Made by a program: the position numbers and the translations under genes
Notes under the pieces: model-generated
Seen by the model: only the letters and a program-made list of their open reading frames with translations
Told to the model about the DNA's origin: nothing
The model's database searches: none
Assembly (NCBI GenBank): GCA_017745295.1
Contig: JAGHZR010000022.1
Span: forward strand, 1-64,000
Length of the DNA: 64,000 bases
DNA from: Novosphingobium sp.
GTDB lineage: Bacteria; Pseudomonadota; Alphaproteobacteria; Sphingomonadales; Sphingomonadaceae
Reading direction: 5' to 3'
Shown: positions 51,247-59,642 of the stretch, piece after piece
How the letters are laid out: every line of letters begins with the position of its first letter
Position numbering within the stretch: position 1 is the first letter of the stretch

Positions 51247-52449
51247 GTGACTGAAGCCTTCATCTGCGACGCTATCCGTACTCCCATCGGCAAGCTGGGC
51301 GGTTCGCTGGCGACGGTGCGCGCCGACGACCTTGCCGCACTGCCGCTCAAGGCGCTGATGGCGCGCAATGCGCAAGCGGACTGGTCCATGCTGGACGATG
51401 TGATCCTCGGCTGCGCCAATCAGGCGGGCGAGGACAATCGCAATGTCGCGCGCATGGCCGTGCTGCTGGCGGGCATGGGCGAGAGCGTGCCGGGCGTCAC
51501 CGTCAACCGCCTCTGTTCCTCGGGCCTCAATGCGCTTGGCATGGCCGCGCAGGCGATCCGCAGCGGCGACGCCGAGTTCCTGATCGCGGGCGGCGCTGAA
51601 AGCATGACCCGCGCGCCTTACGTGATGGGCAAGGCGGACAGCGCCTTCGGGCGCGGCCAGAAGATCGAGGACACCACGCTGGGATGGCGCTTCGTCAACC
51701 CGGCGATGAAGGCCGCCTACGGCGCCGATACGATGCCGCAGACCGGCGAGAACGTCGCGGAGCAGTGGCAGGTGAGCCGCGAGGAGCAGGACCGCTTCGC
51801 CCTCGCCAGCCAGGAAAAGGCAGCGGCGGCGCAGGCCAGCGGCCGTTTTGCCGCAGAGATCGTGCCGGTCGCGATCCCGCAGAAGAAGGGCGATCCGATC
51901 CTTTTCGCCGCCGACGAGCATCTGCGCGCGACCAGCCTTGAAGCGCTGGCGAAGCTGAAGCCGGTGATAAAGCCGGACGGCACGGTGACCGCAGGCAATG
52001 CCTCCGGCCTCAACGACGGCGCGGCGGCCATGCTGGTTGCCAGCGAGGAGGCGGCGAAGCGCCACGGGCTGACCCCGCGCGCGCGCGTGATCGGCATGGC
52101 GGCGGCCGGGATCGCCCCGCGCGTGATGGGCGCCGGACCGATCGAGGCGGCGTGCAAGGCGCTCGCCCGTAGCGGGCTTACGGTGAACCAGCTCGATGTC
52201 ATCGAACTCAACGAGGCGTTCGCCAGCCAGGCCATCGCCACCTTGCGCGATCTCGGGATCGATCCCGCCGACCCGCGCGTGAATCCCAACGGCGGCGCCA
52301 TTGCGCTGGGCCATCCGCTCGGCATGTCCGGCGCGCGCATCGCGATGTCGGCGGTAGAAGAGCTTCAGCGCACCGGCGGACGCTATGCGCTGGCCTTCAT
52401 GTGCATCGGCGTCGGGCAGGGGCTTGCCCTGCTGATGGAGCGCGTCTGA
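51247..52449 (+). CDS. pcaF: 3-oxoadipyl-CoA thiolase
   Basis: A 400-residue thiolase. The acyl-accepting Cys90 is in NRLCSSGLNA, His356 in GGAIALGHPLGMSGAR, and the second Cys386 in CIGVGQG. IEDTTLGWRFVNP and GADTMPQTGENVAE are typical of PcaF/PaaJ rather than general acetoacetyl-CoA thiolases. It splits 3-oxoadipyl-CoA into succinyl-CoA and acetyl-CoA, ending the pathway. The start is GTG at 51247, five bases after pcaD; no in-frame ATG lies nearby. The stop overlaps the reductase start. Confidence 0.94.
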   Translation: MTEAFICDAIRTPIGKLGGSLATVRADDLAALPLKALMARNAQADWSMLDDVILGCANQAGEDNRNVARMAVLLAGMGESVPGVTVNRLCSSGLNALGMAAQAIRSGDAEFLIAGGAESMTRAPYVMGKADSAFGRGQKIEDTTLGWRFVNPAMKAAYGADTMPQTGENVAEQWQVSREEQDRFALASQEKAAAAQASGRFAAEIVPVAIPQKKGDPILFAADEHLRATSLEALAKLKPVIKPDGTVTAGNASGLNDGAAAMLVASEEAAKRHGLTPRARVIGMAAAGIAPRVMGAGPIEAACKALARSGLTVNQLDVIELNEAFASQAIATLRDLGIDPADPRVNPNGGAIALGHPLGMSGARIAMSAVEELQRTGGRYALAFMCIGVGQGLALLMERV

Positions 52450-53669
52450 TGTCTGACGTCGTCATCGTGGGAGCGGGACATGGCGGAGCGCAATGCGCAC
52501 TCGCCTTGCGCCAGAACGGGTTCGCAGGGACCATCACCGTCATCGGCCGCGAGCCGGAATATCCCTACGAGCGCCCGCCGCTCTCCAAGGAATATTTCGC
52601 GCGGGAGAAGACCTTCGACCGCCTCTACATCCGCCCGCCGACGTTCTGGGCGGAGAAGGAAGTGGCCTTCAAGCTCGGCACCGAAGTCACCAAGGTCGAT
52701 CCCGAGGCGCATGAACTGACGCTCTCGAACGGCGAGACCCATGGCTACGGCAAGCTGGTCTGGGCGACCGGCGGCGATCCGCGCCGGCTTTCCTGCTCGG
52801 GCGCGGAACTGGCCGGCGTCCATGCCGTGCGCACCCGCGAGGATTGCGACACGCTGATGGCCGAAGTCGATGCGGGCACGAAGAACGTGGTCGTGATCGG
52901 CGGCGGCTATATCGGGCTGGAAGCGGCGGCGGTGCTGTCGAAGATGAAGCTCAACGTCACGTTGCTGGAAGCGCTGCCGCGCGTGCTGGCGCGCGTGGCG
53001 GGCGAGGAACTCTCGACTTTCTACCAGGACGAGCACCGTGACCACGGCGTCGATCTGCGCACTGGTGTCGCGGTCGAGTGCCTCGAAGGCGACGGCCACA
53101 AGGTGACCGGCGTGAAGCTGGCGGACGGCGAAGTGCTCGCCGCCGAGGCGGTGATCGTCGGCATCGGCATCGTCCCGGCGGTCGGCCCGCTGATCCTCGC
53201 CGGAGCGGCGGGCGCCAACGGCGTCGACGTGGACGAATATTGCCGCACCTCGCTGCCCGACATCTACGCCATCGGCGACTGCGCCGCTTTCGCCTGCGAC
53301 TTTGCGGGCGGCACGGTGATGCGGGTGGAATCGGTGCAGAACGCCAACGATATGGGCACGTGCGTGGCCAAGGCGATCTGCGGCGACGAGAAGCCCTACA
53401 AGGCGTTCCCGTGGTTCTGGTCCAACCAGTACGACCTCAAGCTCCAGACTGCAGGCATCAACCTGGGCTTCGACCAGACCGTGATCCGCGGCAATCCCGA
53501 GGATCGCAGCTTCTCGGTGATCTACCTCAAGGAAGGCAAAGTCCTCGCGCTCGACTGCGTGAACATGGTCAAGGACTACGTTCAGGGCCGCAAGCTGGTC
53601 GAGGCCGGAGCAAAGCCCGATCTCGCTGCGCTGGCGGACAAGGACAAGCCGCTCAAGGAGCTGCTGTAA
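52449..53669 (+). CDS. FAD-dependent ferredoxin/rubredoxin reductase (glutathione-reductase type), likely electron supply for BenAB
   Basis: A 406-residue flavoprotein with two dinucleotide folds: FAD motif VGAGHGG (7-13), the reductase-specific YERPPLSKEYF (40-50), NAD motif IGGGYIG (150-156), and FAD-contacting IYAIGDCAAF (about 274-283). This is the class of stand-alone ferredoxin reductases found with dioxygenases such as HcaD or the dioxin dioxygenase reductase of Sphingomonas. It has no [2Fe-2S] domain of its own, unlike BenC. Its ATG overlaps the pcaF stop, so it belongs to the operon and probably replaces BenC together with a ferredoxin encoded elsewhere (inference). Confidence 0.88.
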   Translation: MSDVVIVGAGHGGAQCALALRQNGFAGTITVIGREPEYPYERPPLSKEYFAREKTFDRLYIRPPTFWAEKEVAFKLGTEVTKVDPEAHELTLSNGETHGYGKLVWATGGDPRRLSCSGAELAGVHAVRTREDCDTLMAEVDAGTKNVVVIGGGYIGLEAAAVLSKMKLNVTLLEALPRVLARVAGEELSTFYQDEHRDHGVDLRTGVAVECLEGDGHKVTGVKLADGEVLAAEAVIVGIGIVPAVGPLILAGAAGANGVDVDEYCRTSLPDIYAIGDCAAFACDFAGGTVMRVESVQNANDMGTCVAKAICGDEKPYKAFPWFWSNQYDLKLQTAGINLGFDQTVIRGNPEDRSFSVIYLKEGKVLALDCVNMVKDYVQGRKLVEAGAKPDLAALADKDKPLKELL

Positions 53670-53722
53670 ATTCCGGGCATAGCGGCGGGGGGAATATCCC
53701 CCGCCCTGTAATTCGGCTTTTA

Positions 53723-53802
53723 TCGTCATTGCGAGCGTAGCGAAGCAATCCAGAGTCGGTCTCAAGCCGCTCGGGATTGCTTCGCTACGCTCGCAATGAC
53801 GA
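53723..53802. repeat. Palindromic repeat element, copy 2
   Basis: Nearly perfect arms: TCGTCATTGCGAGCGTAGCG with AAGCAATCC on the left is mirrored exactly by GGATTGCTTCGCTACGCTCG with CAATGACGA on the right, 29 bases each, with a 22-base centre. It lies between the end of the ben-pca operon and queG on the other strand, where its hairpin could also end transcription. Sister copies are at 48177 and 62415. Confidence 0.92.
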
Positions 53803-53830
53803 AGCGGATTTTGCGGACGAGGAAACCGAT

Positions 53831-54904
53831 TCATTCTTCGCCGGACAACCGCCGGGCCGCCCACTGCGCGGCTTCGGCGACGGCGGGGTCGGGATCGGCC
53901 AGCAGCGGCGAGACTTGCGCCATCAGCGCGGCATCACCGCTGTTCCCCGCCGCATAGAGGCAGTTGCGCACGAAGCGGTCACGGCCGATCCGCTTGATCG
54001 GCGAGCCGGAGAACAGCTTGCGAAAGCCCGCATCGTCCAGCGTCAGCAGGTCGGCGAGATGCGGCGCGGTCAGTTCCGCGCGGGGCAGGAAGGCCTTCAG
54101 GCGGTGCGCGGTCTCGGCGAACTTGTTCCATGGGCAGACCGCGAGGCAATCGTCGCAGCCGTAGATGCGGTTGCCCAGACCCTCGCGGAATTCCTCGGGA
54201 ATCGGCCCCTTGTGCTCGATCGTGAGGTAGCTGACGCAGCGCCGCGCATCGAGGCGATAGGGCGCGGGAAAGGCCTGGGTCGGGCAGGCGTCCTGACAGG
54301 CCCGGCACGAACCGCAGCGGTCGCGACCCTCGCTGGAGAGCGGCAGGTCCAGCGTCGTGTAGATCTCGCCGAGAAACAGCCAGGAGCCGTGATCGCGGCT
54401 GACCATGTTGGTGTGCTTGCCCTGCCAGCCGAGACCGGCGGCGGCGGCCAGCGGCTTTTCCATGACCGGCGCGGTATCGGTGAAGACCTTGACACCGGCG
54501 GGACCCAGCCCGCGCTTGTCGGCTTCCGAGACCAGCCAGCGGGCGAGGTTCTTCAGCGCCTTCTTCACCCAGTCGTGATAGTCCGCGCCTTGGGCATAGA
54601 CCGAGATGCGGCCCACTTCCGGCACGTCGGCAAGGGCCAGCGGATCGCTTGCGGGCGCATAGCTCATGCCCAGCGCGATCACCCGCCGGGCCTCGGGCCA
54701 GAGCCCCTGCGGCGAGCGGCGATGGTGGGCGCGGTCGGCCATCCATTCCATCGATCCGTGCATGCCCGCCGCCAGCCACGAATCGAGCCGCGCCGCGCGC
54801 GCCGGGTCTTCTTCGGCGGAAGCCACGCCGAAGGCGCAGAACCCCAGATCCCAGGCTTGCGCCTCGAGATCGCGGGTCAGGGCATTCAGCGCATCGTTAA
54901 CCAA
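53831..54904 (-). CDS. queG: Epoxyqueuosine reductase
   Basis: A 357-residue QueG, the cobalamin- and [4Fe-4S]-dependent enzyme that reduces epoxyqueuosine to queuosine in tRNA wobble positions. Two ferredoxin-like clusters are visible: CGSCRACQDACP (Cys197-207) and CDDCLAVCPWN (Cys250-257) with Cys223. DTAPVMEKPLAAAAGLGWQG is the conserved catalytic/cobalamin segment. A short HEAT-like tail follows. The start is taken as TTG at 54904; no ATG or GTG lies nearby in frame. It is divergent from an ABC transporter with only 62 bases between. It is the one clear user of B12 in this window. Confidence 0.95.
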   Translation of the reverse strand: MVNDALNALTRDLEAQAWDLGFCAFGVASAEEDPARAARLDSWLAAGMHGSMEWMADRAHHRRSPQGLWPEARRVIALGMSYAPASDPLALADVPEVGRISVYAQGADYHDWVKKALKNLARWLVSEADKRGLGPAGVKVFTDTAPVMEKPLAAAAGLGWQGKHTNMVSRDHGSWLFLGEIYTTLDLPLSSEGRDRCGSCRACQDACPTQAFPAPYRLDARRCVSYLTIEHKGPIPEEFREGLGNRIYGCDDCLAVCPWNKFAETAHRLKAFLPRAELTAPHLADLLTLDDAGFRKLFSGSPIKRIGRDRFVRNCLYAAGNSGDAALMAQVSPLLADPDPAVAEAAQWAARRLSGEE

Positions 54905-54966
54905 GCTTGCGGACTTTCCGGTTCATAGGCACGTCAAGGAATGCCGTCGCATTAGGAGATTGGTCC

Positions 54967-55926
54967 TTGGCCAGCAACTTGGAAGGGCCGCCCCTCGCGA
55001 TCGAGGCGCAGGGCCTCGTCAAACGCTTCGACGGGTTCACGGCGGTGGACGGCGTGGACCTGCGGGTGCCGGTGGGCGCGGTCTACGGCATTCTCGGCCC
55101 CAACGGCGCGGGCAAGACCACGACCCTGCGGATGCTGCTGGGGATCATCGATCCCGATGCGGGAACCCGCAAGATCCTCGGCGCCGAGCGGCCCCACGAC
55201 GTGGCCCATGCCATCGGCTACCTGCCGGAAGAACGCGGCCTCTACCCGGCGATGAAGGCCACCGAGGCGATCGCCTTCCTCGGCGCCCTGCGCGGGTTGC
55301 CGCTGAAGGAAGGCCGCCGCCGGGCGCACGAACTGCTGGAGCGGCATGGCCTCGGCTATGCGGCGGACCGGCAGATCCGCCAGCTTTCCAAGGGCATGGC
55401 GCAGCAGGTGCAGATTCTCGGCACGCTCGTCCACCAGCCCCGGCTGGTGATCTTCGACGAGCCGTTTTCCGGTCTCGATGCGCTGAATCAGGGCAAGCTG
55501 GAGCGGATGATTCGCGGGCTGGCCGAGGATGGAACGACGGTGATCTTCTCCACCCACGTCATCGCCCATGCCGAACGCCTCTGCGACGACGTGGCGATCA
55601 TCGCCGGGGGCAGGGTGCCTTTCGCCGGTCCCGTCGATGCCGCGCGGGATCGCATTCCCCAGCAGGTCCGCCTCGAAACAAGGGCGGAAGATGGCCCGTG
55701 GCGCGCCGCGCTGCCCGAGGATGCCCGGCGCGAGGGACCGTTCTGGAATTTCTCGCTGCCGGAAGGCGGCGTCGAGCCGTTGCTGCGCGCGCTGATCGAG
55801 GGGGATGCGGGCATTCTCTCGCTGTCGATCGAGCGGGCAGGGCTGCACGATGCCTTCGTCGCCATTGCCGGGGAGGCGGCGGCGCGCGCGCTGGAAGTCG
55901 GCGGCGAGCAGGAGGCCATGCGATGA
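54967..55926 (+). CDS. ABC transporter ATP-binding protein (NatA-like)
   Basis: A 319-residue ABC ATPase. Walker A is GPNGAGKTT (44-52), the signature LSKGMAQQ (140-147), Walker B LVIFDEPFSGLD (160-171) and the switch His197 in STHVIAH, followed by a C-terminal DUF4162-like tail of about 90 residues as in NatA/YhaQ proteins. The start is TTG 54967 because AGGAG lies eight bases upstream; the frame is open 20 codons further but without a ribosome site. The stop overlaps the permease start (ATGA). The pair forms an ABC-2 exporter; sodium, a drug or a lipid are all possible substrates. Confidence 0.93.
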   Translation: MASNLEGPPLAIEAQGLVKRFDGFTAVDGVDLRVPVGAVYGILGPNGAGKTTTLRMLLGIIDPDAGTRKILGAERPHDVAHAIGYLPEERGLYPAMKATEAIAFLGALRGLPLKEGRRRAHELLERHGLGYAADRQIRQLSKGMAQQVQILGTLVHQPRLVIFDEPFSGLDALNQGKLERMIRGLAEDGTTVIFSTHVIAHAERLCDDVAIIAGGRVPFAGPVDAARDRIPQQVRLETRAEDGPWRAALPEDARREGPFWNFSLPEGGVEPLLRALIEGDAGILSLSIERAGLHDAFVAIAGEAAARALEVGGEQEAMR

Positions 55927-57143
55927 GCGGGCGTCTTTCCGTCCTCGCTGCGGCCTGGGTGGTCGCCCGGCGCGATTTCACGGCGATCCTGTTCAGCCGC
56001 AGCTTCTTCTTCTTTCTGCTGGGGCCGCTGTTCCCGGTGGTGATCGCGGTGCTGGCGGGCAGTCTCGGCTCGCGCGTCGATGCCAGTCAGGAGCGGCCGG
56101 TGCTCGGCGTGGCGATGGCGGCTGCCGACGTGGAGGCGCTGGAACACGCCCGCGCCCGGCTTGCGCCCGCGCTCGACGAGGAACTGCCGGAGCTGGTGGC
56201 GATCCGCTGGCTGGCCGAGGGCGAAAGCTACGATCCCGCCCAGGCTCTTGCACCGGGCAAGGCGAAAGTGGCGGCGATGCTCACCGGCTCGCTGGAGAGG
56301 CCGGTGCTGACCGGACCCGGCGGGTTGATCGAGGCCTGGCGCGGGCCGGTGGCGATGCTGGCGGCGCAGGCGCGCTCGGGAACGGTGCCAGCCTATCCCG
56401 CCGTCGCGCTGGAACCGGTGACGCGCAGCGATGCCGCCGAGCGCAAGGGCCGCTTCGCCACCGCGCAGGGCGCGCAGACCCTGCTGTTCCTGCTGACGAT
56501 GATGCTGGCAGGTATGGTCCTGTCCAACCTCGTCGAGGAAAAGGGTAACAAGATCATCGAGGTGCTGGCCGCCGCTGTGCCGATGGACGCGGTGTTTCTG
56601 GGCAAGCTCTTCGCGATGCTGGCGGTCTCGCTGGTCGGCATCGCGACATGGGCGGCGACGGCGGGGCTGCTCTGGCTTGGCGGCGGCATCGCGCCCGAGC
56701 GCCTGCCCGATCCGGCGGTCGGCTGGCCGCTGCTGATCGGCCTCGGCGTGGTCTATTTCGCCATGGGCTATCTGCTGCTCGGGTCGGTGTTCCTGGCGAT
56801 CGGCTCGATGGCGACGACCGTGCGCGAGGTGCAGACCCTGTCGATGCCGGTGACGATGGCGCAGCTCATGGTGTTCTTCTTCGCCAGCTTCGCGATGACC
56901 CAGCCCGGCAGCGCGGTGGAAATCGCCGCCGTTCTGGTGCCTTTCAGCTCGCCTTTCGCGATGCTGGCGCGGGCGGCGCGGGAACCGGCGCTCTTGCCGC
57001 ATGTCATGGCGATCGGCTGGCAGGTGCTCTGGGTTGTGCTGCTGGTGCGCGGCGGCGCGCGCCTGTTCCGTTCGCGGGTGATGAAGTCCGGCCCGGCGGG
57101 GAAGGCGAAGCGCTCCGGCTTCCGGCTGTTGCGCCGCCGTTAA
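55923..57143 (+). CDS. ABC-2 type transporter permease (NatB-like)
   Basis: A 406-residue ABC-2 permease. One N-terminal helix (about 27-48), then a large extracytoplasmic domain of about 150 residues, then five or more helices between about 190 and 385. The conserved NLVEEKGNKIIEVLAAAVP loop before the second helix is the hallmark of NatB/YhaP/CcmB-like exporters. ATG 55923 overlaps the ATPase stop, so the two subunits are made in step. A much longer open frame running in from 54666 is only a shadow of the ATPase gene. The substrate is unknown. Confidence 0.92.
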   Translation: MSGRLSVLAAAWVVARRDFTAILFSRSFFFFLLGPLFPVVIAVLAGSLGSRVDASQERPVLGVAMAAADVEALEHARARLAPALDEELPELVAIRWLAEGESYDPAQALAPGKAKVAAMLTGSLERPVLTGPGGLIEAWRGPVAMLAAQARSGTVPAYPAVALEPVTRSDAAERKGRFATAQGAQTLLFLLTMMLAGMVLSNLVEEKGNKIIEVLAAAVPMDAVFLGKLFAMLAVSLVGIATWAATAGLLWLGGGIAPERLPDPAVGWPLLIGLGVVYFAMGYLLLGSVFLAIGSMATTVREVQTLSMPVTMAQLMVFFFASFAMTQPGSAVEIAAVLVPFSSPFAMLARAAREPALLPHVMAIGWQVLWVVLLVRGGARLFRSRVMKSGPAGKAKRSGFRLLRRR

Positions 57144-57156
57144 TCCCGGCGACTGT

Positions 57157-57241
57157 TGGTACGGACGGCGGGACTCGAACCCGCACGATCAAGGATCAAG
57201 GGATTTTAAGTCCCCTGCGTCTACCATTCCGCCACGTCCGC
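57157..57241 (-). tRNA. tRNA-Leu (anticodon TAA)
   Basis: On the minus strand the sequence starts GCGGACGTGGCGGAATGGTA, has anticodon loop CTTAAAA (TAA) on a GGGGA/TCCCT-type stem, an extended variable arm typical of class II tRNAs, the T-loop GGTTCGAGTCC and the acceptor 3' strand CGTCCGT-A. CCA is encoded (57157-57159). The first pair of the acceptor stem is G-U. It reads UUA codons, rare in a GC-rich genome. Confidence 0.96.
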
Positions 57242-57324
57242 ACGATGATGGGTTCGCGCGATCTGGCAGATCGCGCGCGCCGGGGCAACCGGGATGAACG
57301 GGTTATGCCGAACCGATGCTCACG

Positions 57325-57606
57325 TCACTCGACATTCAGGCGGGCGCGCATTTCCTTGCCGGGCTTGAAATAGGGGACGCGCTTCTCCGGAACGTCCACG
57401 CTTTCGCCGGTGCGCGGGTTGCGTCCGGTGCGGCCTTCGCGGTGCCGGGTGGAGAAAGCGCCGAATCCGCGCAGTTCCACGCGGCCGCCATCGGCCAGGC
57501 GCTGGGTGATCTCGTCGAAGAAGGTGTCCACCGCGCGCTCGACGTCCTCGGCGCGAAGCTCGGGATTCTCCTTGGCGAGTGCGAGCAGCAGTTCGGATCG
57601 GATCAT
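57325..57606 (-). CDS. ihfB: Integration host factor subunit beta
   Basis: A 93-residue HU/IHF-family DNA-bending protein: MIRSELLLALAKENPELRAE, VDTFFDEITQRLADGGRVEL, RGFGAFSTRHREGRTGRNPR and TGESVDVPEKRVPYFKPGKE, the IHF-beta pattern including the conserved Pro-bearing arm (RNPRTG) that inserts into the minor groove. It pairs with IHF-alpha to bend DNA at promoters and recombination sites. ATG 57606 follows GGGAAG; the 42 codons open upstream are not IHF-like. The usual rpsA neighbour upstream is not present. Confidence 0.96.
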   Translation of the reverse strand: MIRSELLLALAKENPELRAEDVERAVDTFFDEITQRLADGGRVELRGFGAFSTRHREGRTGRNPRTGESVDVPEKRVPYFKPGKEMRARLNVE

Positions 57607-57919
57607 CGCGTGCTTCCCTTTCAAAATGCCCTTCGGAAAAATCCCGAGATCGAAAACGCAGGCCACTGGCGAATCATAATATTTCGCGCGACCCGGCTTC
57701 GTCTTCCCAAGAAAATGCCATTTCGGTGCCATTTGCGCAATGGCTCTCCAGAGGTAGCGAAATCTCGGGGATCGTTCCGTTGTGGGACTGCCCGTTAGCG
57801 CGTCTGCCGGGCATTTACACCACCGATTTGGTCGCTAACGTCCGCTCTTTCAAGCTCGCGAAACAGGCTTTCGGGAGAAGGCGACAGGCCTTCGGGGCGA
57901 CAGGATTGAAGAAGGGCGC
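57607..57919. other. Divergent intergenic region, ihfB / POT transporter
   Basis: 313 bases without a supportable gene, presumably holding the two divergent promoters. AT-richer parts lie near 57640-57730. A short direct repeat (ACAGGCTTTCGGG and ACAGGCCTTCGGG, about 57866-57900) precedes the POT gene; its meaning is unknown. Confidence 0.4.
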
Positions 57920-59575
57920 ATGAAAGATATCGCAACCTGGAACGAGGGGGACTGGATCGCCGCGATCGGCGCCGTGCTCCTCTTTGCCGTGCTCGCCATC
58001 GGCGGCGTGATCGCCACCCGCAAGAGCGAGGAATTCGTTGGCCATCCGCGCGGCCTGTTCGTGCTGTTCTATGCCGAGATGTGGGAGCGTTTCTCCTACT
58101 ACGGCATGCGCGCGCTGCTGATCCTCTATCTCACCAAATTCTGGCTGTTCAATGACGGCAGCGCGAATCTGGTCTACGGCGCCTATACCAGTCTCGTCTA
58201 CATCACCCCGGTGCTCGGCGGCTATCTGGCCGACCGCTACCTCGGCCAGCGCAAGGCGGTGCTGTTCGGCGGCATCGTGCTCGCCGTGGGCCATCTGTTC
58301 ATGGCTTACGAGGGCATCCAGGGCGCGACCGATCCGCTGGTCAAGCAGGCGGACCCGGCGATCAACGTATTCTGGCTGGCGCTGGCGCTGATCATCGTCG
58401 GCTCGGGCTTCCTCAAGGCGAACATCTCGGTGATCGTCGGCCAGCTCTACAAGATGACCGATTCCCGCCGCGATTCGGCCTATACGATCTTCTACATGGG
58501 CGTGAATACCGGCGCCGCGCTGGGCACGATCCTGGTCGGCTATCTGGGCGAGACCATCGGCTGGTCGTGGGGCTTCGGCCTTGCCGGCATCGGCATGGTG
58601 CTGGGCCTGCTGATCTTCGTGGCCGGTCGTCCCGCGCTCAAGGGCCGGGGCGAACCGCCCAAGCCGCTGGCGAAGAAGGGCGAACTGACGCTCTACGGCA
58701 TCGGCATCGGCTCGGTCGCGGTGATCTGGTTCCTGATCCAGTACGTCAGCGTGATCCAGTCGCTGCTGGTGGTCTCGGGCATCGCGATGCTGGGGTACAC
58801 GCTCTACGAAGCCTTCAAGCTGCCCAAGGAACCGCGTGAGCGTATCTTTGCGATCCTGTTCCTGATTGCGCTGAACCCGATCTTCTGGGGCCTGTTCGAG
58901 CAGGCCGGCGGCTCGCTGAGCCTCTATACCGACAAGTTCGTGGACCGCGGCGGCGTGCCGACCAGCCTGTTCCAGTCGATCAACCCGATCTACATCGTGC
59001 TGTTCGGGCCGATCTTTGCGGCGCTCTGGCAGTATCTCGGCAGGAAGGGCCTCGAACCTTCGGCGCCCGCCAAGTTCGGCCTTGCGCTGATCCAGGTCGG
59101 CCTCGGCTTCCTGGTCTTCGTCTGGGGCGCGAGCACCGGCAATGCGGCGGCGATGACGCCCGTGCTCTTCGTGTTCCTGATCTATGCCCTGCACACGACC
59201 GGCGAGCTTTGCCTGTCGCCCGTGGGCCTTTCGGCGATGACCCGCCTGTCGCCGCTGCACCTCGGCAGCTTCATCATGGGCGCGTGGTTCTACATGACCG
59301 CGGTGGGCAACTTCGTGGCGGGCAAGATCGGCGAGGCGACCGGCGGCGAAAGCGGCGTGATGGACAAGCAGGTGACGCTGGGTATCTATTCCACGATCGG
59401 CTGGACCACGATCGGCGTCGCCGTGGTGGTCTTGGCGCTCTCGCCGCTGGTGAAGCGCTGGATGCACCTCGACACGCTGGAGGATCGCGGCATCGACCGC
59501 GACCTCGCGGGCCAGAGCGAACTGGGGCTTGAGGCGCAGCAAGCCGGGTTCCATCCGGAACCGAAACCGCACTGA
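57920..59575 (+). CDS. POT-family proton-coupled di/tripeptide transporter
   Basis: A 551-residue POT/PTR transporter. The family motif E-x-x-E-R-F-x-Y-Y-G is intact as EMWERFSYYG (53-62), and GGYLADRYLGQRKAV gives the loop 2-3 signature. Fourteen hydrophobic segments are likely, as in bacterial DtpT-like proteins. It imports di- and tripeptides with protons across the inner membrane. ATG 57920 has a GAAGAAGGGCGC ribosome region. It lies upstream of two secreted amidohydrolases; a joint role in peptide use is possible but is only inference. Confidence 0.94.
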   Translation: MKDIATWNEGDWIAAIGAVLLFAVLAIGGVIATRKSEEFVGHPRGLFVLFYAEMWERFSYYGMRALLILYLTKFWLFNDGSANLVYGAYTSLVYITPVLGGYLADRYLGQRKAVLFGGIVLAVGHLFMAYEGIQGATDPLVKQADPAINVFWLALALIIVGSGFLKANISVIVGQLYKMTDSRRDSAYTIFYMGVNTGAALGTILVGYLGETIGWSWGFGLAGIGMVLGLLIFVAGRPALKGRGEPPKPLAKKGELTLYGIGIGSVAVIWFLIQYVSVIQSLLVVSGIAMLGYTLYEAFKLPKEPRERIFAILFLIALNPIFWGLFEQAGGSLSLYTDKFVDRGGVPTSLFQSINPIYIVLFGPIFAALWQYLGRKGLEPSAPAKFGLALIQVGLGFLVFVWGASTGNAAAMTPVLFVFLIYALHTTGELCLSPVGLSAMTRLSPLHLGSFIMGAWFYMTAVGNFVAGKIGEATGGESGVMDKQVTLGIYSTIGWTTIGVAVVVLALSPLVKRWMHLDTLEDRGIDRDLAGQSELGLEAQQAGFHPEPKPH

Positions 59576-59642
59576 CACCGAACCGGCCCGGCGAACCCAG
59601 AGTTCTCCGGGCCGGACTCTATTCGAACAGGGGAACTACGAC

